Counted from the stretch's first letter, positions 51,999-61,110 are shown. The stretch: DNA of 64,000 bases from Casp-actino8 sp001510335 (GCA_027729635.1 JAQCEM010000010.1:1-64000), one strand, 5' to 3'. Made by a program: numbers and translations. The notes: generated from the sequence alone by a model not told the origin.

Positions 51999-52835
51999 TC
52001 AGCAGGTAATGCCGCCGTCGATGACGACAATTGAGCCCGTCATGTAGCGACCTTCGTTAGATGCGATAAATGCAAAGAGATTGGCCATCTCATCGGGTTC
52101 GGCCTGATCCATAGGAGTCATGATCTTTCCCATGAGCTTGTAGTCGGCATCGGCGGGAAGGCTCATGAATGAGTTAACGATGTTGGTATTCGTTCCACCT
52201 GGTGCAATGGCATTAACGCGTACGCCTTTGCCGCGGTATTCATAGGCAAGCGCACGAGTGAGGTTGACGACTCCACCTTTGCTTGCACAATACGCAGCGC
52301 TCCAAGGCGCACCCATCAAGCCTGAGGTTGATGCAGTGTTCACAATGACTCCATCGTGACCAGTCTTGGCATATGTGTCAAGAAGATGGGGAAGCGCGTA
52401 GCGCGCCACATAGAAAGTGCCATTGAGGTTGACCGACACGATGCGATCAAACCACTCGGGAGTTTCTTCGTGGCTGTTTGCGAAGTGTCCGATGCCAGCA
52501 ATGTTGCACACGATGTCGAGACCACCGAGTGCCTTGGCGGCTTTGTTGAGAACCTTCTCAACATCGACTGCCTTGGTGACATCAAGGTCGTAGGCGGTAG
52601 CGGTGCCGCCGGCCTTCTTGATTTCAGCAGCTGTCTCTTTGGCCCCGCGAAGATCGGCCAGTGCAAGTTGGGCACCTTCGGCTGCGAAACGAAGAGCAGT
52701 CGCGCGACCAATGCCAGATCCTGCACCAGTAATGAAAATACGCTGACCCTTTAGGCGCTTATATGTCGGCGCAGGCTTGAGGGCGGCCTTCTTGGTCGGT
52801 GCCTTTTTTGCAGTTGCTTTCTTCGCGGTACTCAT
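51999..52835 (-). CDS. SDR with histone H1-like basic tail
   Basis: 278 residues. The first 20 or so (AKKATAKKAPTKKAALKPA) are a Lys/Ala/Pro repeat like the tails of histone H1 or HU-like actinobacterial proteins; the rest is a classic SDR: ITGAGSGIGRATALRFAAEGAQLALADL, CNIAGIGHFAN, YCASKGGVVNLTRALAYEY and a C-terminal MTGSIVVIDGGITC. GGAGGAGC RBS; ATGA overlap with fadD. Substrate unknown. Confidence 0.85.
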   Translation of the reverse strand: MSTAKKATAKKAPTKKAALKPAPTYKRLKGQRIFITGAGSGIGRATALRFAAEGAQLALADLRGAKETAAEIKKAGGTATAYDLDVTKAVDVEKVLNKAAKALGGLDIVCNIAGIGHFANSHEETPEWFDRIVSVNLNGTFYVARYALPHLLDTYAKTGHDGVIVNTASTSGLMGAPWSAAYCASKGGVVNLTRALAYEYRGKGVRVNAIAPGGTNTNIVNSFMSLPADADYKLMGKIMTPMDQAEPDEMANLFAFIASNEGRYMTGSIVVIDGGITC

Positions 52836-54394
52836 GATGCTCCTCCGTAGGTAGCTCGTAGATCTTTCTTGAGAACTTTTCCGCTGGGGTTGCGCGGAAG
52901 TGCGGCAACAATTTCGAGTTGTTCAGGAATCTTGTGTACCGAAAGTTGTTGAGTCTTGAGAAAACTCACCATCTCGTCAAATGAAATTGTTGAATCTGCT
53001 TTGCACACGACAACCGCGCACGCGCGTTCGCCGCTGTTCTTATCGGGCAAACCGATTACTGCAGCATCGGCAATTGCCGGATGAGCGAACAGCAGGTCTT
53101 CAATTTCTTTGGCTGAAATGTTCTCGCCCTTGCGGATGATGATGTCTTTTAAGCGACCAGTGATTGAGACGAATCCTTTAGCATCAATGACTCCGAGGTC
53201 GCCGGTCCTGAACCAGCCATCTTCGTCAAATGCATCGGCGTCAAGAGATGAATCTAAATAACCCTGACACACCTGGCGACCTTTAACGCGTAGTTCGCCT
53301 TCTTCGCCTGGAGCACAAACGCGACCATCAATGACGGTGCGCAGGGTGACACCAGGACACGGCCGACCATCGGTAAGAGCTTTCTTTTCATCAGGATCGT
53401 CAACGTGAATCATGGTGTTGATGGGTGCTTCAGTGAGACCCCACCCGCCAATCAGCGGAGCACCAAATGCTTCCATCATTTCTGCGTTCAAGGTTTTTGG
53501 CTTAGGGGCACCGCCACCGTTAAAGATGCGGACATTGGGCAGTAGTCGTTCACCAACTGGTAGTTGACGTTGAGCGTTGAGGTAGGTCAACCAGAAAACA
53601 GTTCCGGCGCCGGCGCACGTTACGCCATTTTCTCCCAACCACTTCGGTGTGTTTGCTGGATCAAAAGTTTCAACCATCAACAATTCAACGCCAGTTTGCA
53701 TGGCATTGAAGAGCCACACCAGTCCACCGACGTGAGTGATAGGGAAGACCACCGCTGCTTTGTCGCTGGGTCCAACCTCCATGCTCCATTGCATTCCGTC
53801 ATTTGCCGCCGACATGCTGTTGTCACTGTGTTTGGCGCCTTTGGGATCGGCGGTTGTTCCTGACGAATAAAAGAGCCAGCGAATTGCATCGAGGTCGGCT
53901 CGATATGTGGGTAAACCAATTGCGTCAGGGTCAGCCTCGGGTAGGTCGGGGTCAACCACGATGATCTCTACGTCTTGATCAAGTGTTGCGACCACTTCTT
54001 GAGCCATCGTCAAGTAATCAAAGCCACGGAAGACGTGCGGGACAATCAAAACCTTGCAGGTTGACTGCGTCGTGATGAACGTAACTTCACGATTGCGATA
54101 GATCGGCAAGATTGGGTTTTGAATGGCGCCCATACGGGACAATGCGCCAGTAAGAACGAGCGATTCAAAACGTGAAGGAAGCACCCATGAAACATTGGTG
54201 TTTTCGATGATTCCTTTTTGCGAAAGACCAGCGGCGACACGTTCGCACCAATTCTTGTATTCGCCGTACGTCATCGTGCGACCACTTTCGTCGAGTGCCA
54301 TACGCTTGTCGGGTGTTACTAAGGCACGCTCTGAGATCAGTTGCCAGAGAGTCTTGCCCTCTGTCTCAATTGTGCCGGCAATATGCGAAGTCAT
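52832..54394 (-). CDS. Acyl-CoA synthetase (AMP-binding)
   Basis: 520 residues. Activates a carboxylic acid as its acyl-adenylate and CoA thioester. P-loop LFYSSGTTADPKGAKHS, GGWGLTEAPINT, DGWFRTGDLGVIDAKGFVSITGRLKDIIIRKGENISAKEIE and the C-terminal catalytic Lys in NPSGKVLKKDLR. Substrate unknown; likely the acid made by upstream alcohol and aldehyde oxidation. Second gene of the operon, 18 bp after adh. Confidence 0.92.
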   Translation of the reverse strand: MTSHIAGTIETEGKTLWQLISERALVTPDKRMALDESGRTMTYGEYKNWCERVAAGLSQKGIIENTNVSWVLPSRFESLVLTGALSRMGAIQNPILPIYRNREVTFITTQSTCKVLIVPHVFRGFDYLTMAQEVVATLDQDVEIIVVDPDLPEADPDAIGLPTYRADLDAIRWLFYSSGTTADPKGAKHSDNSMSAANDGMQWSMEVGPSDKAAVVFPITHVGGLVWLFNAMQTGVELLMVETFDPANTPKWLGENGVTCAGAGTVFWLTYLNAQRQLPVGERLLPNVRIFNGGGAPKPKTLNAEMMEAFGAPLIGGWGLTEAPINTMIHVDDPDEKKALTDGRPCPGVTLRTVIDGRVCAPGEEGELRVKGRQVCQGYLDSSLDADAFDEDGWFRTGDLGVIDAKGFVSITGRLKDIIIRKGENISAKEIEDLLFAHPAIADAAVIGLPDKNSGERACAVVVCKADSTISFDEMVSFLKTQQLSVHKIPEQLEIVAALPRNPSGKVLKKDLRATYGGAS

Positions 54395-54412
54395 TGTTGT
54401 GATTTCCGATTT

Positions 54413-55516
54413 CTAGAAAGTGATGACAGCGCGAGCAACGTTGCCGCTCTCGAGCCCATGAACGGCGTCTTCCCAATTGGCAAGGGGAAAAGTTGCGCTC
54501 ACGAGTTCGTCAAGCAACACTTCGCCGCGGCGGTACAGATCGATGATGTACGGAATGTCGCGTTGTGGACTAATGGTTCCGTAACGACAGCCGATGATGC
54601 CACGATCAACTTGTGTCAGACGCGTGTACAGACCAGAGAATTCTGCGGTCTGACTAGTAACGCCGATGACGACAACGGTGCCTTCCCAATCGAGGCATTC
54701 AAGAGCATTGCGAGTTACTGCCGGATGAGCGACACAATCGAAAGCCCAGTTCACTCCGCCGGCATTGAACGGTCCGCGGGGCATTGACTCGTTAAAGGGC
54801 ATGATGGCACCGACTTCGGCGATGACGTCGGCGGTACGGCCATCTAAGAAGTGGGTCGCGCCAAACTGACGTGCGAGTGCTTCTTTTTCTGGAACGGTGT
54901 CAACCGCGATGATGGTGGTGGCGCCTTGTACCTTGAGTGCTTGGATGACGTTGAGTCCGACTCCACCAACACCAAACACAAGTGCCGACTGTCCACGCTT
55001 GACATTGGCACGATTGAAAACCGCACCCATTCCGGTGACGACACCGCAACCAACAAGTGCAGCCGACGTGAGCGGAACATCTTTCGGAATCTTGACGCAC
55101 TGCACATCACGTACGAGGGTTTTTTCAGCAAACGCACTGGTGGCAGCGAAGTTGTAAATGGGATCACCATTCAATGTGAATGGTTGACTCCAGTTACCAA
55201 GAGTTGCTCGACACGCCGTTGGTCGACCGTCCATGCAGTATTGACAAAATCCGCAGGCAGCAAGCGTAGCGATGATGACGTGGTCGCCGGGTTGAACATG
55301 GGTGACGGCATTGCCAACTTCGGCAACGACTCCGGCAGCCTCGTGGCCACACACGCCAGGAGAAGGAACGGGGTACATGCCGCTCATATATGAGATGTCG
55401 CTGTGGCACAGGCCGGCGGCTGCTACCTGAACCACGACTTCTCGTGGGCCAGGAGCGCGAAGTGTGAGTCCGTCGACTAGTTCGGTTGTGGTCCCGTTGT
55501 AAACGATGCCCTTCAT
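54413..55516 (-). CDS. Zinc-dependent alcohol dehydrogenase (class III-like)
   Basis: 367 residues from ATG 55516 (GAGGGGG RBS). Zinc ligands: GLCHSDISYM (Cys near 35), GHEAAG, and the structural set CGFCQYCMDGRPTAC. Rossmann part VFGVGGVGLNVIQALKVQGATTIIAVD. Actinobacterial members include NDMA-dependent (mycothiol/F420-type) alcohol dehydrogenases; whether this one is NAD- or carrier-dependent cannot be seen. First gene of the operon, divergent from tauD-like. An operator overlaps its -35 region. Confidence 0.9.
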   Translation of the reverse strand: MKGIVYNGTTTELVDGLTLRAPGPREVVVQVAAAGLCHSDISYMSGMYPVPSPGVCGHEAAGVVAEVGNAVTHVQPGDHVIIATLAACGFCQYCMDGRPTACRATLGNWSQPFTLNGDPIYNFAATSAFAEKTLVRDVQCVKIPKDVPLTSAALVGCGVVTGMGAVFNRANVKRGQSALVFGVGGVGLNVIQALKVQGATTIIAVDTVPEKEALARQFGATHFLDGRTADVIAEVGAIMPFNESMPRGPFNAGGVNWAFDCVAHPAVTRNALECLDWEGTVVVIGVTSQTAEFSGLYTRLTQVDRGIIGCRYGTISPQRDIPYIIDLYRRGEVLLDELVSATFPLANWEDAVHGLESGNVARAVITF

Positions 55517-55566
55517 GGATTTCCCCCTCAAACAGTGAAAGAACTCTAGTGCAGCGGCCTCGAAAA

Positions 55567-55583
55567 TCTGACGGCGAGTCAGA
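55567..55583. promoter_or_regulatory. Putative TetR operator 1 (TCTGAC-GGCGA-GTCAGA)
   Basis: Perfect 6-bp arms around 5 bp. Overlaps the expected -35 region of the adh promoter (-10 TAGAGT on the minus strand, ACTCTA at 55543-55548) and precedes the -35 zone of the tauD-like gene. Shares its arms and spacing with the site at 59237-59253. Candidate target of the TetR encoded at the end of the adh operon. Confidence 0.65.
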
Positions 55584-55612
55584 AAGGTCTTTCAATGGTG
55601 CCCGAACCGTTG

Positions 55613-55618
55613 TACGGT
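55613..55618 (+). promoter_or_regulatory. -10 TACGGT, leaderless promoter of tauD-like gene
   Basis: TACGGT six bases before ATG 55625. Confidence 0.6.
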
Positions 55619-55624
55619 GCGCCT

Positions 55625-56446
55625 ATGACCAATTTGATTTCTGGCTCAAAGATTGCAATTTCACCACTTCCGGGCGCTCTTGGGGCGGTCGTTGAGGGTC
55701 TTGAAGTCACCAAGTTGAGCGACGAAGCCCTTGCCGAAATTGCGGTCGATCTGAAGGCGGCTTGGGCCGAACACCTAGTGCTGTTTTTCCCTGGAGCCAA
55801 TTTGGCCCCCGCCGATCAAATGCGCTTGGCGCGACTCTTCGGAAACCACATTGCGGCGACCACCGAAGCCGGTGGCGATTACCGCAACGCACCGTCTTTG
55901 CGCGATGAGGGATTCCCCGAAATCTTGGTGTTGGACACAGAGCTGAAACTCGACCCTCGTCAGACCGCGGTGTGGCACACCGACGTGACTTTCACTGGTA
56001 ATCCGCCAATCGGGTCGATGTTTGTGATGGAGATTGCCGCGACCTCTGGCGGCGACACCATGTGGTCGAATCAAATCAAGGCCTTCAATTCTTTGAGCAC
56101 TCCGGTGCAAGATTTCATCAGCGGACTCAATGCCATGCATGGCCGTCCACCAAAGACCGGGACCGCAGTGCATCCGATGGTGCGGGAACATCACGTGACC
56201 GGCGAGAAAGTTCTGTTTGTTAATCGCGGTTGGACGAACTCGATTGTCGGATTAACGCCAATGGAGAGCATGCACCTCCTTGAGGTCATCAACCAGACGG
56301 CAGAACGACCCGAGTTGCAGATTCGGTGGAAGTGGACCTCGGGCGATGCCGCACTGTGGGATAACCGTTACACAATGCATTACGCCTTAAATGATTACCA
56401 CGGGCAACGCCGTCGTGCCCGTCGCGCCACGATCTACAACGTGTAA
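55625..56446 (+). CDS. TauD/TfdA family 2-oxoglutarate-dependent dioxygenase
   Basis: 273 residues. Fe(II) ligands WH118-T-D120 and H252 (in RYTMHYALNDY), and the 2-oxoglutarate-binding Arg in HGQRRRARR. Double-stranded beta-helix oxygenase; relatives release sulfite from taurine, cleave alkyl sulfates, or open ether bonds. Start at ATG 55625 from the TACGGT spacing; the frame extends upstream to 55595 but that ATG is followed by the operator and promoter. Divergent from the adh operon. Confidence 0.9.
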   Translation: MTNLISGSKIAISPLPGALGAVVEGLEVTKLSDEALAEIAVDLKAAWAEHLVLFFPGANLAPADQMRLARLFGNHIAATTEAGGDYRNAPSLRDEGFPEILVLDTELKLDPRQTAVWHTDVTFTGNPPIGSMFVMEIAATSGGDTMWSNQIKAFNSLSTPVQDFISGLNAMHGRPPKTGTAVHPMVREHHVTGEKVLFVNRGWTNSIVGLTPMESMHLLEVINQTAERPELQIRWKWTSGDAALWDNRYTMHYALNDYHGQRRRARRATIYNV

Positions 56447-58003
56447 TTATCTAACAGAATTTCGCAGTTCAAATTTGAGAACTTTGCCGCTGGCGTTGGT
56501 GGGAAGTGCATCAACAAATGTGATGTATCGCGGAACCTTGTAGTTCGCCATTCGATTGCGCGCCCAATTCAACAGTTCGTCAATGTCAACGCGTTGATCA
56601 TGGCGCTTCACCACGAATGCATGTCCAACTTCGCCCATACGTTCGTTGGGGCGACCAACAATTGCGACTTGTGCAATTGCTGGATGATTCATGAATTCAT
56701 TTTCAATTTCTGCCGGGTATGCATTAAAGCCTCCGACGATGAACATGTCTTTGAGTCGATCGGTGATCGTGATGTATCCATGTTCGTTCATGACACCAAT
56801 GTCGCCAGTGTGTAGCCACCCATCAGCATCGATTGTTTGTGCCGTGGCCTCTGGATCGGCAAAGTATCCAGGCATCACGTTGTAGCCACGGCAAACGATT
56901 TCGCCAGACTGTCCATGTGCTACCTCAAGATTGTTTTCATCGACGACTCGAACTTCGACATCGGTGATTGCGCGACCACTGGTTGTTGAGATTGTGACGG
57001 GATCATCTTCGGCGCGACACATTGTGACGGTGCCCGTTGATTCGGTGAGGCCGTACGCAGTCAAGATCACTTCAAAGTTCAATTCATCGCGCATTCGTTT
57101 GATCATCTCAACGGGAACAGCGGCAGCACCAGTGACAGCGAGACGTAACGAAGACAGATCAAACTTGGCCCGGTCGGGATGATTGAGAATTGTGAGATAC
57201 AAAGTGGGTGGACCTGGAAGTGCCGAAATCTTTTCGTCGCTGATTTTTTGCAGAACCGATGGAACGTCAAAGACGGGTACGGGCACCATTGTGGCACCAC
57301 GCAATAGGCATGCGAGGAAACCGGCCTTGTATCCAAAGGTGTGAAAGAACGGGTTGACGATTAAGTAGCGGTCAGTCTCGTTCAGGCCAACAATGTTGGA
57401 CCATTCAAGAAAGACGCGAATTGTTTGATCGTGGCGCGACATCACGCCCTTTGGTTTTCCGGTTGTTCCGGATGTGAAAATGATGTCGCAGAGATCTTCT
57501 GGAAGTACTTGTGATTCGCGCTGTTTAACCAATGCGTCTGATGTCGTTGAGCCGCTGGTAATGAATTGCGACCAAGTCTGATCGTCGTTGGCGGCATTGC
57601 CTGAAATCACGATGATGTTCGAAAGGCATTCGGTGTTTTCGCCTGCCTGACGTAGCTCATTGACGTAGTTGGTGCCGAGAAAATCGTTGCAACAAAATAG
57701 AAACTTGGCGCCACTTCGTTCAATGACGTACGCCGCCTCGTGGCCCTTGAAGCGGGTGTTAATTGGTACTAAAACTCCACCGACCAGTTGAGCGCCAAGC
57801 GCAGCAAAAATCCATTCGGCACTGTTGGGCGCCCAAATCGCAACGCGGTCACCATGTCCAAGACCTTGGGCAATGAAGGCGCGTGCTGCCGATTCGATTT
57901 CGTGGACGACTTCAATGAAAGACCAACGTCGTGAGCCGTCAACTAAAGCTTCACGTTCGCCGAACTTCGCGGTGGCCCGCACTACTTGCGGGATGGTCAA
58001 CAC
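56447..58003 (-). CDS. FadD3-like acyl-CoA ligase
   Basis: 518 residues, AMP-binding. VLVPINTRFKGHEAAYVIERSGAKFLFCCNDFLGTNYV is close in pattern to mycobacterial FadD3 (the HIP-CoA synthetase of steroid C/D-ring degradation); the P-loop is IIFTSGTTGKPKGVMSRH, then AYGLTESTG, DGWLHTGDIG and NASGKVLKFELR. Substrate is unproved here: no other steroid-specific genes are in the window. GTG start two bases after the amidohydrolase stop; one operon. Confidence 0.85.
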   Translation of the reverse strand: MLTIPQVVRATAKFGEREALVDGSRRWSFIEVVHEIESAARAFIAQGLGHGDRVAIWAPNSAEWIFAALGAQLVGGVLVPINTRFKGHEAAYVIERSGAKFLFCCNDFLGTNYVNELRQAGENTECLSNIIVISGNAANDDQTWSQFITSGSTTSDALVKQRESQVLPEDLCDIIFTSGTTGKPKGVMSRHDQTIRVFLEWSNIVGLNETDRYLIVNPFFHTFGYKAGFLACLLRGATMVPVPVFDVPSVLQKISDEKISALPGPPTLYLTILNHPDRAKFDLSSLRLAVTGAAAVPVEMIKRMRDELNFEVILTAYGLTESTGTVTMCRAEDDPVTISTTSGRAITDVEVRVVDENNLEVAHGQSGEIVCRGYNVMPGYFADPEATAQTIDADGWLHTGDIGVMNEHGYITITDRLKDMFIVGGFNAYPAEIENEFMNHPAIAQVAIVGRPNERMGEVGHAFVVKRHDQRVDIDELLNWARNRMANYKVPRYITFVDALPTNASGKVLKFELRNSVR

Positions 58004-58005
58004 AA

Positions 58006-59214
58006 TTACTTGAGGTGCGTAATGCTGAGCATCTTGATGGCGTTGCCGCGCATCAACTTGTACACGACCTCATCGCTGAGTTCGCGGGTCTGCTCTGCAG
58101 CAATCTTGGCAGTGTGTGGCCACGTCGAATCTGAGTGCGGGTAATCGCATTCAAAGGTGACATTGTCGACGCCGATTTCTTCGAGTGAACGCAAGCCGTG
58201 CGGGTCATCGAAGTAACAGCCGTAGATGTGCTCTTTGAACAACTGGCTCGGTGGAACCAAAACTTTGTCGGCGATGCCGCCCCAACCACGATTCTCTTCC
58301 CATACGTTGTTGGCGCGCTCGAGGATGTACGGAATCCAACCGATCTGGCCTTCGCTGTACGCAATTTTGAGATTGGGGAATTCGGTGAAGACACCACTCA
58401 TGAGCCAATCGACCATGCTGAAGCAGCAGTTCGCGAACGTGAGTGTTGAGCCAACAGCTGCGGGCGCATCAGGTGAAGTGCTCGGCATCTTTGATCCTGA
58501 ACCAATATGCATGTTGATTGTTGTTGCTGTTTCGTTACAAGCAGCGAAGAAGGGCTTCCAGTATCCATCTTTGTCATGGATACTGGGCAATCCGAGGTTG
58601 GTGGGGATTTCGCTGAAGCACACTGCGTGAACACCTCGTGCTGCGTTGCGACGTACTTCGGCAGCAGCAGCTACTGGGTCCCACAACGGAATAATGCACA
58701 ACGGCAACATACGTCCGCCTGATTCGCCACACCATTCTTCAACCATCCAGTCGTTGTACGCACGTACACACAACATGGCGAGTTCTTTGTCTTTGGCTTC
58801 GTAGAAAGTCTGTCCGCAGAATCGCGGGAAGGTGGGGAAGCATAATGAAGCTTCAATGCCTGCAGTGTCCATGTCTTCGAGACGTTCTTTGAGTTTGTAA
58901 CTACCTTGACGCATTTCGTCATAGGTGATGCCCGCTAAGATGACTTCATCACGTGAGAAACCGACAGCGGTGTCGAGTCGAGTGAGTGGACGACGGAGGT
59001 CTTCGTAGAACCACCAATCGGCCAACGGGCCCTCTTCACCTTTTTCGCCGGGGATGGCGGTGAAGGTTCCACCGACGAACGTCATTTGCTTTACGGGCAG
59101 GCGGTGGACTCGTGGTCCGACGTCGGCGTACTTCGAGGGAAGGCGGTCCGACCAGACAGTCGCTGGTTCAGTGATGTGGTCGTCAACCGAGATGATTTTT
59201 GGCAATTCGCGCAT
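58006..59214 (-). CDS. Amidohydrolase family (PF04909-type) protein
   Basis: 402 residues from ATG 59214. TIM-barrel metal-dependent hydrolase or decarboxylase: ISVDDHITEP near the N-terminus (DxH), INMHIGSGSK for the next His, and FECDYPHSDSTWP near 355 for the terminal Asp. Such proteins occur in degradation clusters for aromatics and steroids, but function is often unknown. It is the first gene of an operon with FadD3-like; the TACCCT-N7-ATG spacing sets the start, and operator 2 lies just behind it. Confidence 0.85.
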   Translation of the reverse strand: MRELPKIISVDDHITEPATVWSDRLPSKYADVGPRVHRLPVKQMTFVGGTFTAIPGEKGEEGPLADWWFYEDLRRPLTRLDTAVGFSRDEVILAGITYDEMRQGSYKLKERLEDMDTAGIEASLCFPTFPRFCGQTFYEAKDKELAMLCVRAYNDWMVEEWCGESGGRMLPLCIIPLWDPVAAAAEVRRNAARGVHAVCFSEIPTNLGLPSIHDKDGYWKPFFAACNETATTINMHIGSGSKMPSTSPDAPAAVGSTLTFANCCFSMVDWLMSGVFTEFPNLKIAYSEGQIGWIPYILERANNVWEENRGWGGIADKVLVPPSQLFKEHIYGCYFDDPHGLRSLEEIGVDNVTFECDYPHSDSTWPHTAKIAAEQTRELSDEVVYKLMRGNAIKMLSITHLK

Positions 59215-59221
59215 GAGTCTG

Positions 59222-59227
59222 AGGGTA
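59222..59227 (-). promoter_or_regulatory. -10 TACCCT, leaderless promoter of amidohydrolase
   Basis: TACCCT seven bases before ATG 59214 on the minus strand; operator 2 begins eight bases upstream. Confidence 0.6.
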
Positions 59228-59234
59228 GCACCCG

Positions 59235-59255
59235 AATCTGACGCCGCGTCAGATT
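59235..59255. promoter_or_regulatory. Putative TetR operator 2
   Basis: 21-bp perfect palindrome with core TCTGACGCCGCGTCAGA (59237-59253). It would lie between -35 and -10 of the amidohydrolase promoter and upstream of the LLM promoter. Same arms and length as operator 1 at 55567-55583. Confidence 0.7.
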
Positions 59256-59290
59256 CTGCGTGCAATGGGCGTTGTCGGCCTGAGGCGACC

Positions 59291-59296
59291 TACGCT
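59291..59296 (+). promoter_or_regulatory. -10 TACGCT, leaderless promoter of LLM gene
   Basis: TACGCT six bases before ATG 59303; fixes the start among several in-frame alternatives. Confidence 0.6.
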
Positions 59297-59302
59297 CGGA
59301 GC

Positions 59303-60220
59303 ATGGTTCCCCCTAAGCAGACTCAAGCAAAGCCCCGAATGACGGTCGGCGTGGCGTTGCCGCAAATGGCGACCGGTCTGGACCGAAATCGACTGGTGGA
59401 ATGGTGCCGCGAAGTGGATTCGGGCCCATTTTCAAGTATTTCGGCAGGTGAACGCATCACTTTTCACAATTTGGACGGTTTTACCCTGTGTTCAGCGGCC
59501 GCGGTCCTGACCGAGCGAGTGCGAATTTTGGTCAACGTGGCGGTGCTGCCCTGGCATGCGCCGGCGCTCGTGGCCAAAGAACTGGCGTCAATGGATGTGG
59601 TGTCGGGCGGACGAGTTGAAGTGGCGGTCGGAGTGGGCGGACGTCAACAGGACTATGCCGCATTGGGTTCGCCATTTGCTGGCCGCCACAAACGACTCGA
59701 TGAGGCAGTTTTTGAACTGAAGCGACTGTGGGCGGGCGGCGTCGCTGCTGATGGTGAGAAGGTGGGGCCTGCCCCGTTGCAGGCAGGTGGTCCGCCGGTC
59801 TTGGCGTCGGCAATGGGTCCGAAGTCGTTAGCTCGTGCGGCTCAGTGGGCTGTGGGCGTTAGCGGTTTTACGTTGTTGGGTGATTCTCGTGAAGCCGGAC
59901 GACTATTTCGGGCGACAGAAAGTGCTTGGAATAACGCAGGTCGTACCGATAAGCCTCGATTAGTGACGGGGTCGTTTGTTGCACTTGGCGCGAATGCTGC
60001 TGAAACTTTGCGCGATTTTGCGGCAACGTACTTGCATGTGTTTTCACCTGATTTAGCGAAGTCATTATCAGAGGCGATGACGCTTAACGAGCAATCACGA
60101 CTGGTTGACTTACTTGATCAAGTTGAAGCAGAAGGCGCAGACGAGTTCATTGTTGTTCCCGCAACTAGCGACCCTGCGATGATAGAAGAACTTGCTGAGG
60201 TTGTTGCTTCGCGTCAGTGA
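59303..60220 (+). CDS. LLM-class flavin-dependent oxidoreductase
   Basis: 305 residues. MTVGVALPQM at strand 1, ERITFHNLDGFTLCSAAAVLTERVRILVNVAVLPWHAPALVAKELASMD, and the phosphate-binding GGRVEVAVGVGGRQQDYAALG. This is a luciferase-like barrel using FMN or F420. It differs in length and detail from the LLM gene at 49.5 kb. Members include SsuD-type monooxygenases that release sulfite from alkanesulfonates. Its end overlaps the convergent TauE-like gene by seven bases. Confidence 0.88.
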   Translation: MVPPKQTQAKPRMTVGVALPQMATGLDRNRLVEWCREVDSGPFSSISAGERITFHNLDGFTLCSAAAVLTERVRILVNVAVLPWHAPALVAKELASMDVVSGGRVEVAVGVGGRQQDYAALGSPFAGRHKRLDEAVFELKRLWAGGVAADGEKVGPAPLQAGGPPVLASAMGPKSLARAAQWAVGVSGFTLLGDSREAGRLFRATESAWNNAGRTDKPRLVTGSFVALGANAAETLRDFAATYLHVFSPDLAKSLSEAMTLNEQSRLVDLLDQVEAEGADEFIVVPATSDPAMIEELAEVVASRQ

Positions 60221-61005
60221 TTGTTGTCGGGATTACGTTGCAGGTCCCAAACCATTCGGATTGCGACAATCAAAACAAGTGAAGCAAACAAAACATTGGA
60301 AAGATCTTGCGACATCTGATCGGCGATGATTCCTCCGCCAATTGCCGAGATGATTCCAGAGACACCGACGATGCTTGCGACACGCAGGTCAACGTTGTCG
60401 GCCTTCCAATTACGCCACGTTCCCATCATAGATGTTGGAATAATGACTGCAACTGACGTGCCCTTGGCAACGACGCTGAGTTCGCTAAAGAAAACAGACA
60501 TCGCCGGAACCATGACGACGCCGCCGCCGATACCAAGTAAGCCGGCCAACGTTCCGGTGACGAAACCAATAAAGACAAGGGCAATCGCCGCAAAGACTGT
60601 CAAGGCTTCACGACCATCTGCGTTCAACGGAATGAACAAACGAATGGCGGTGATGAGAAGCATGACTGCAAAGAGATTGCCCAAAACTTTTTTGGGAAGA
60701 ATGTGAATCCACTTGGTGCCAACTACTGCACCAGCTAAGGCTCCAATGGCGAGCCACAACGCCATGAACCAGTCGACGTTGTCTTGGGTCCAGTAGGTAA
60801 TGAGGCCTGCGACAGAGATTGGTAAAACTGCCCCAAGAGAAGTTCCGTTAGCAAGGCGCTGATCAAACTTGAGGAGTAAAACAAAGGCCGGCACGATCAA
60901 AATGCCTCCACCGACGCCGAACAGTCCTGAGAGCAAGCCGGCACCAAGACCGACGGCCAGAGCGATGGCGAGTCGCGATCTAGTTTCTGTCGCTTGAACT
61001 GTCAC
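60214..61005 (-). CDS. TauE/SafE (TSUP) family transporter
   Basis: 263-residue membrane protein with about eight helices in two halves. Each half begins with a Gly-rich loop: GLLSGLFGVGGGILIVPAFVLLL near 18-40 and GTLAGLLGIGGGVVMVPAM near 150-168, the usual tandem signature. Exports sulfite or sulfonates in characterised members. GTG start; TAGAAC lies six bases upstream. It closes the island containing a TauD-type dioxygenase and an LLM enzyme. Confidence 0.9.
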   Translation of the reverse strand: MTVQATETRSRLAIALAVGLGAGLLSGLFGVGGGILIVPAFVLLLKFDQRLANGTSLGAVLPISVAGLITYWTQDNVDWFMALWLAIGALAGAVVGTKWIHILPKKVLGNLFAVMLLITAIRLFIPLNADGREALTVFAAIALVFIGFVTGTLAGLLGIGGGVVMVPAMSVFFSELSVVAKGTSVAVIIPTSMMGTWRNWKADNVDLRVASIVGVSGIISAIGGGIIADQMSQDLSNVLFASLVLIVAIRMVWDLQRNPDNNH

Positions 61006-61110
61006 ATAACAGTTCTAGTCGCTGGGGTGAACTGGCGGTGGCATATGCCGTCGCCGCGATTGGTGAAATATAAAGTTGGGGACTGTCCAAAAAAGAAAGT
61101 TGTGATTCTG

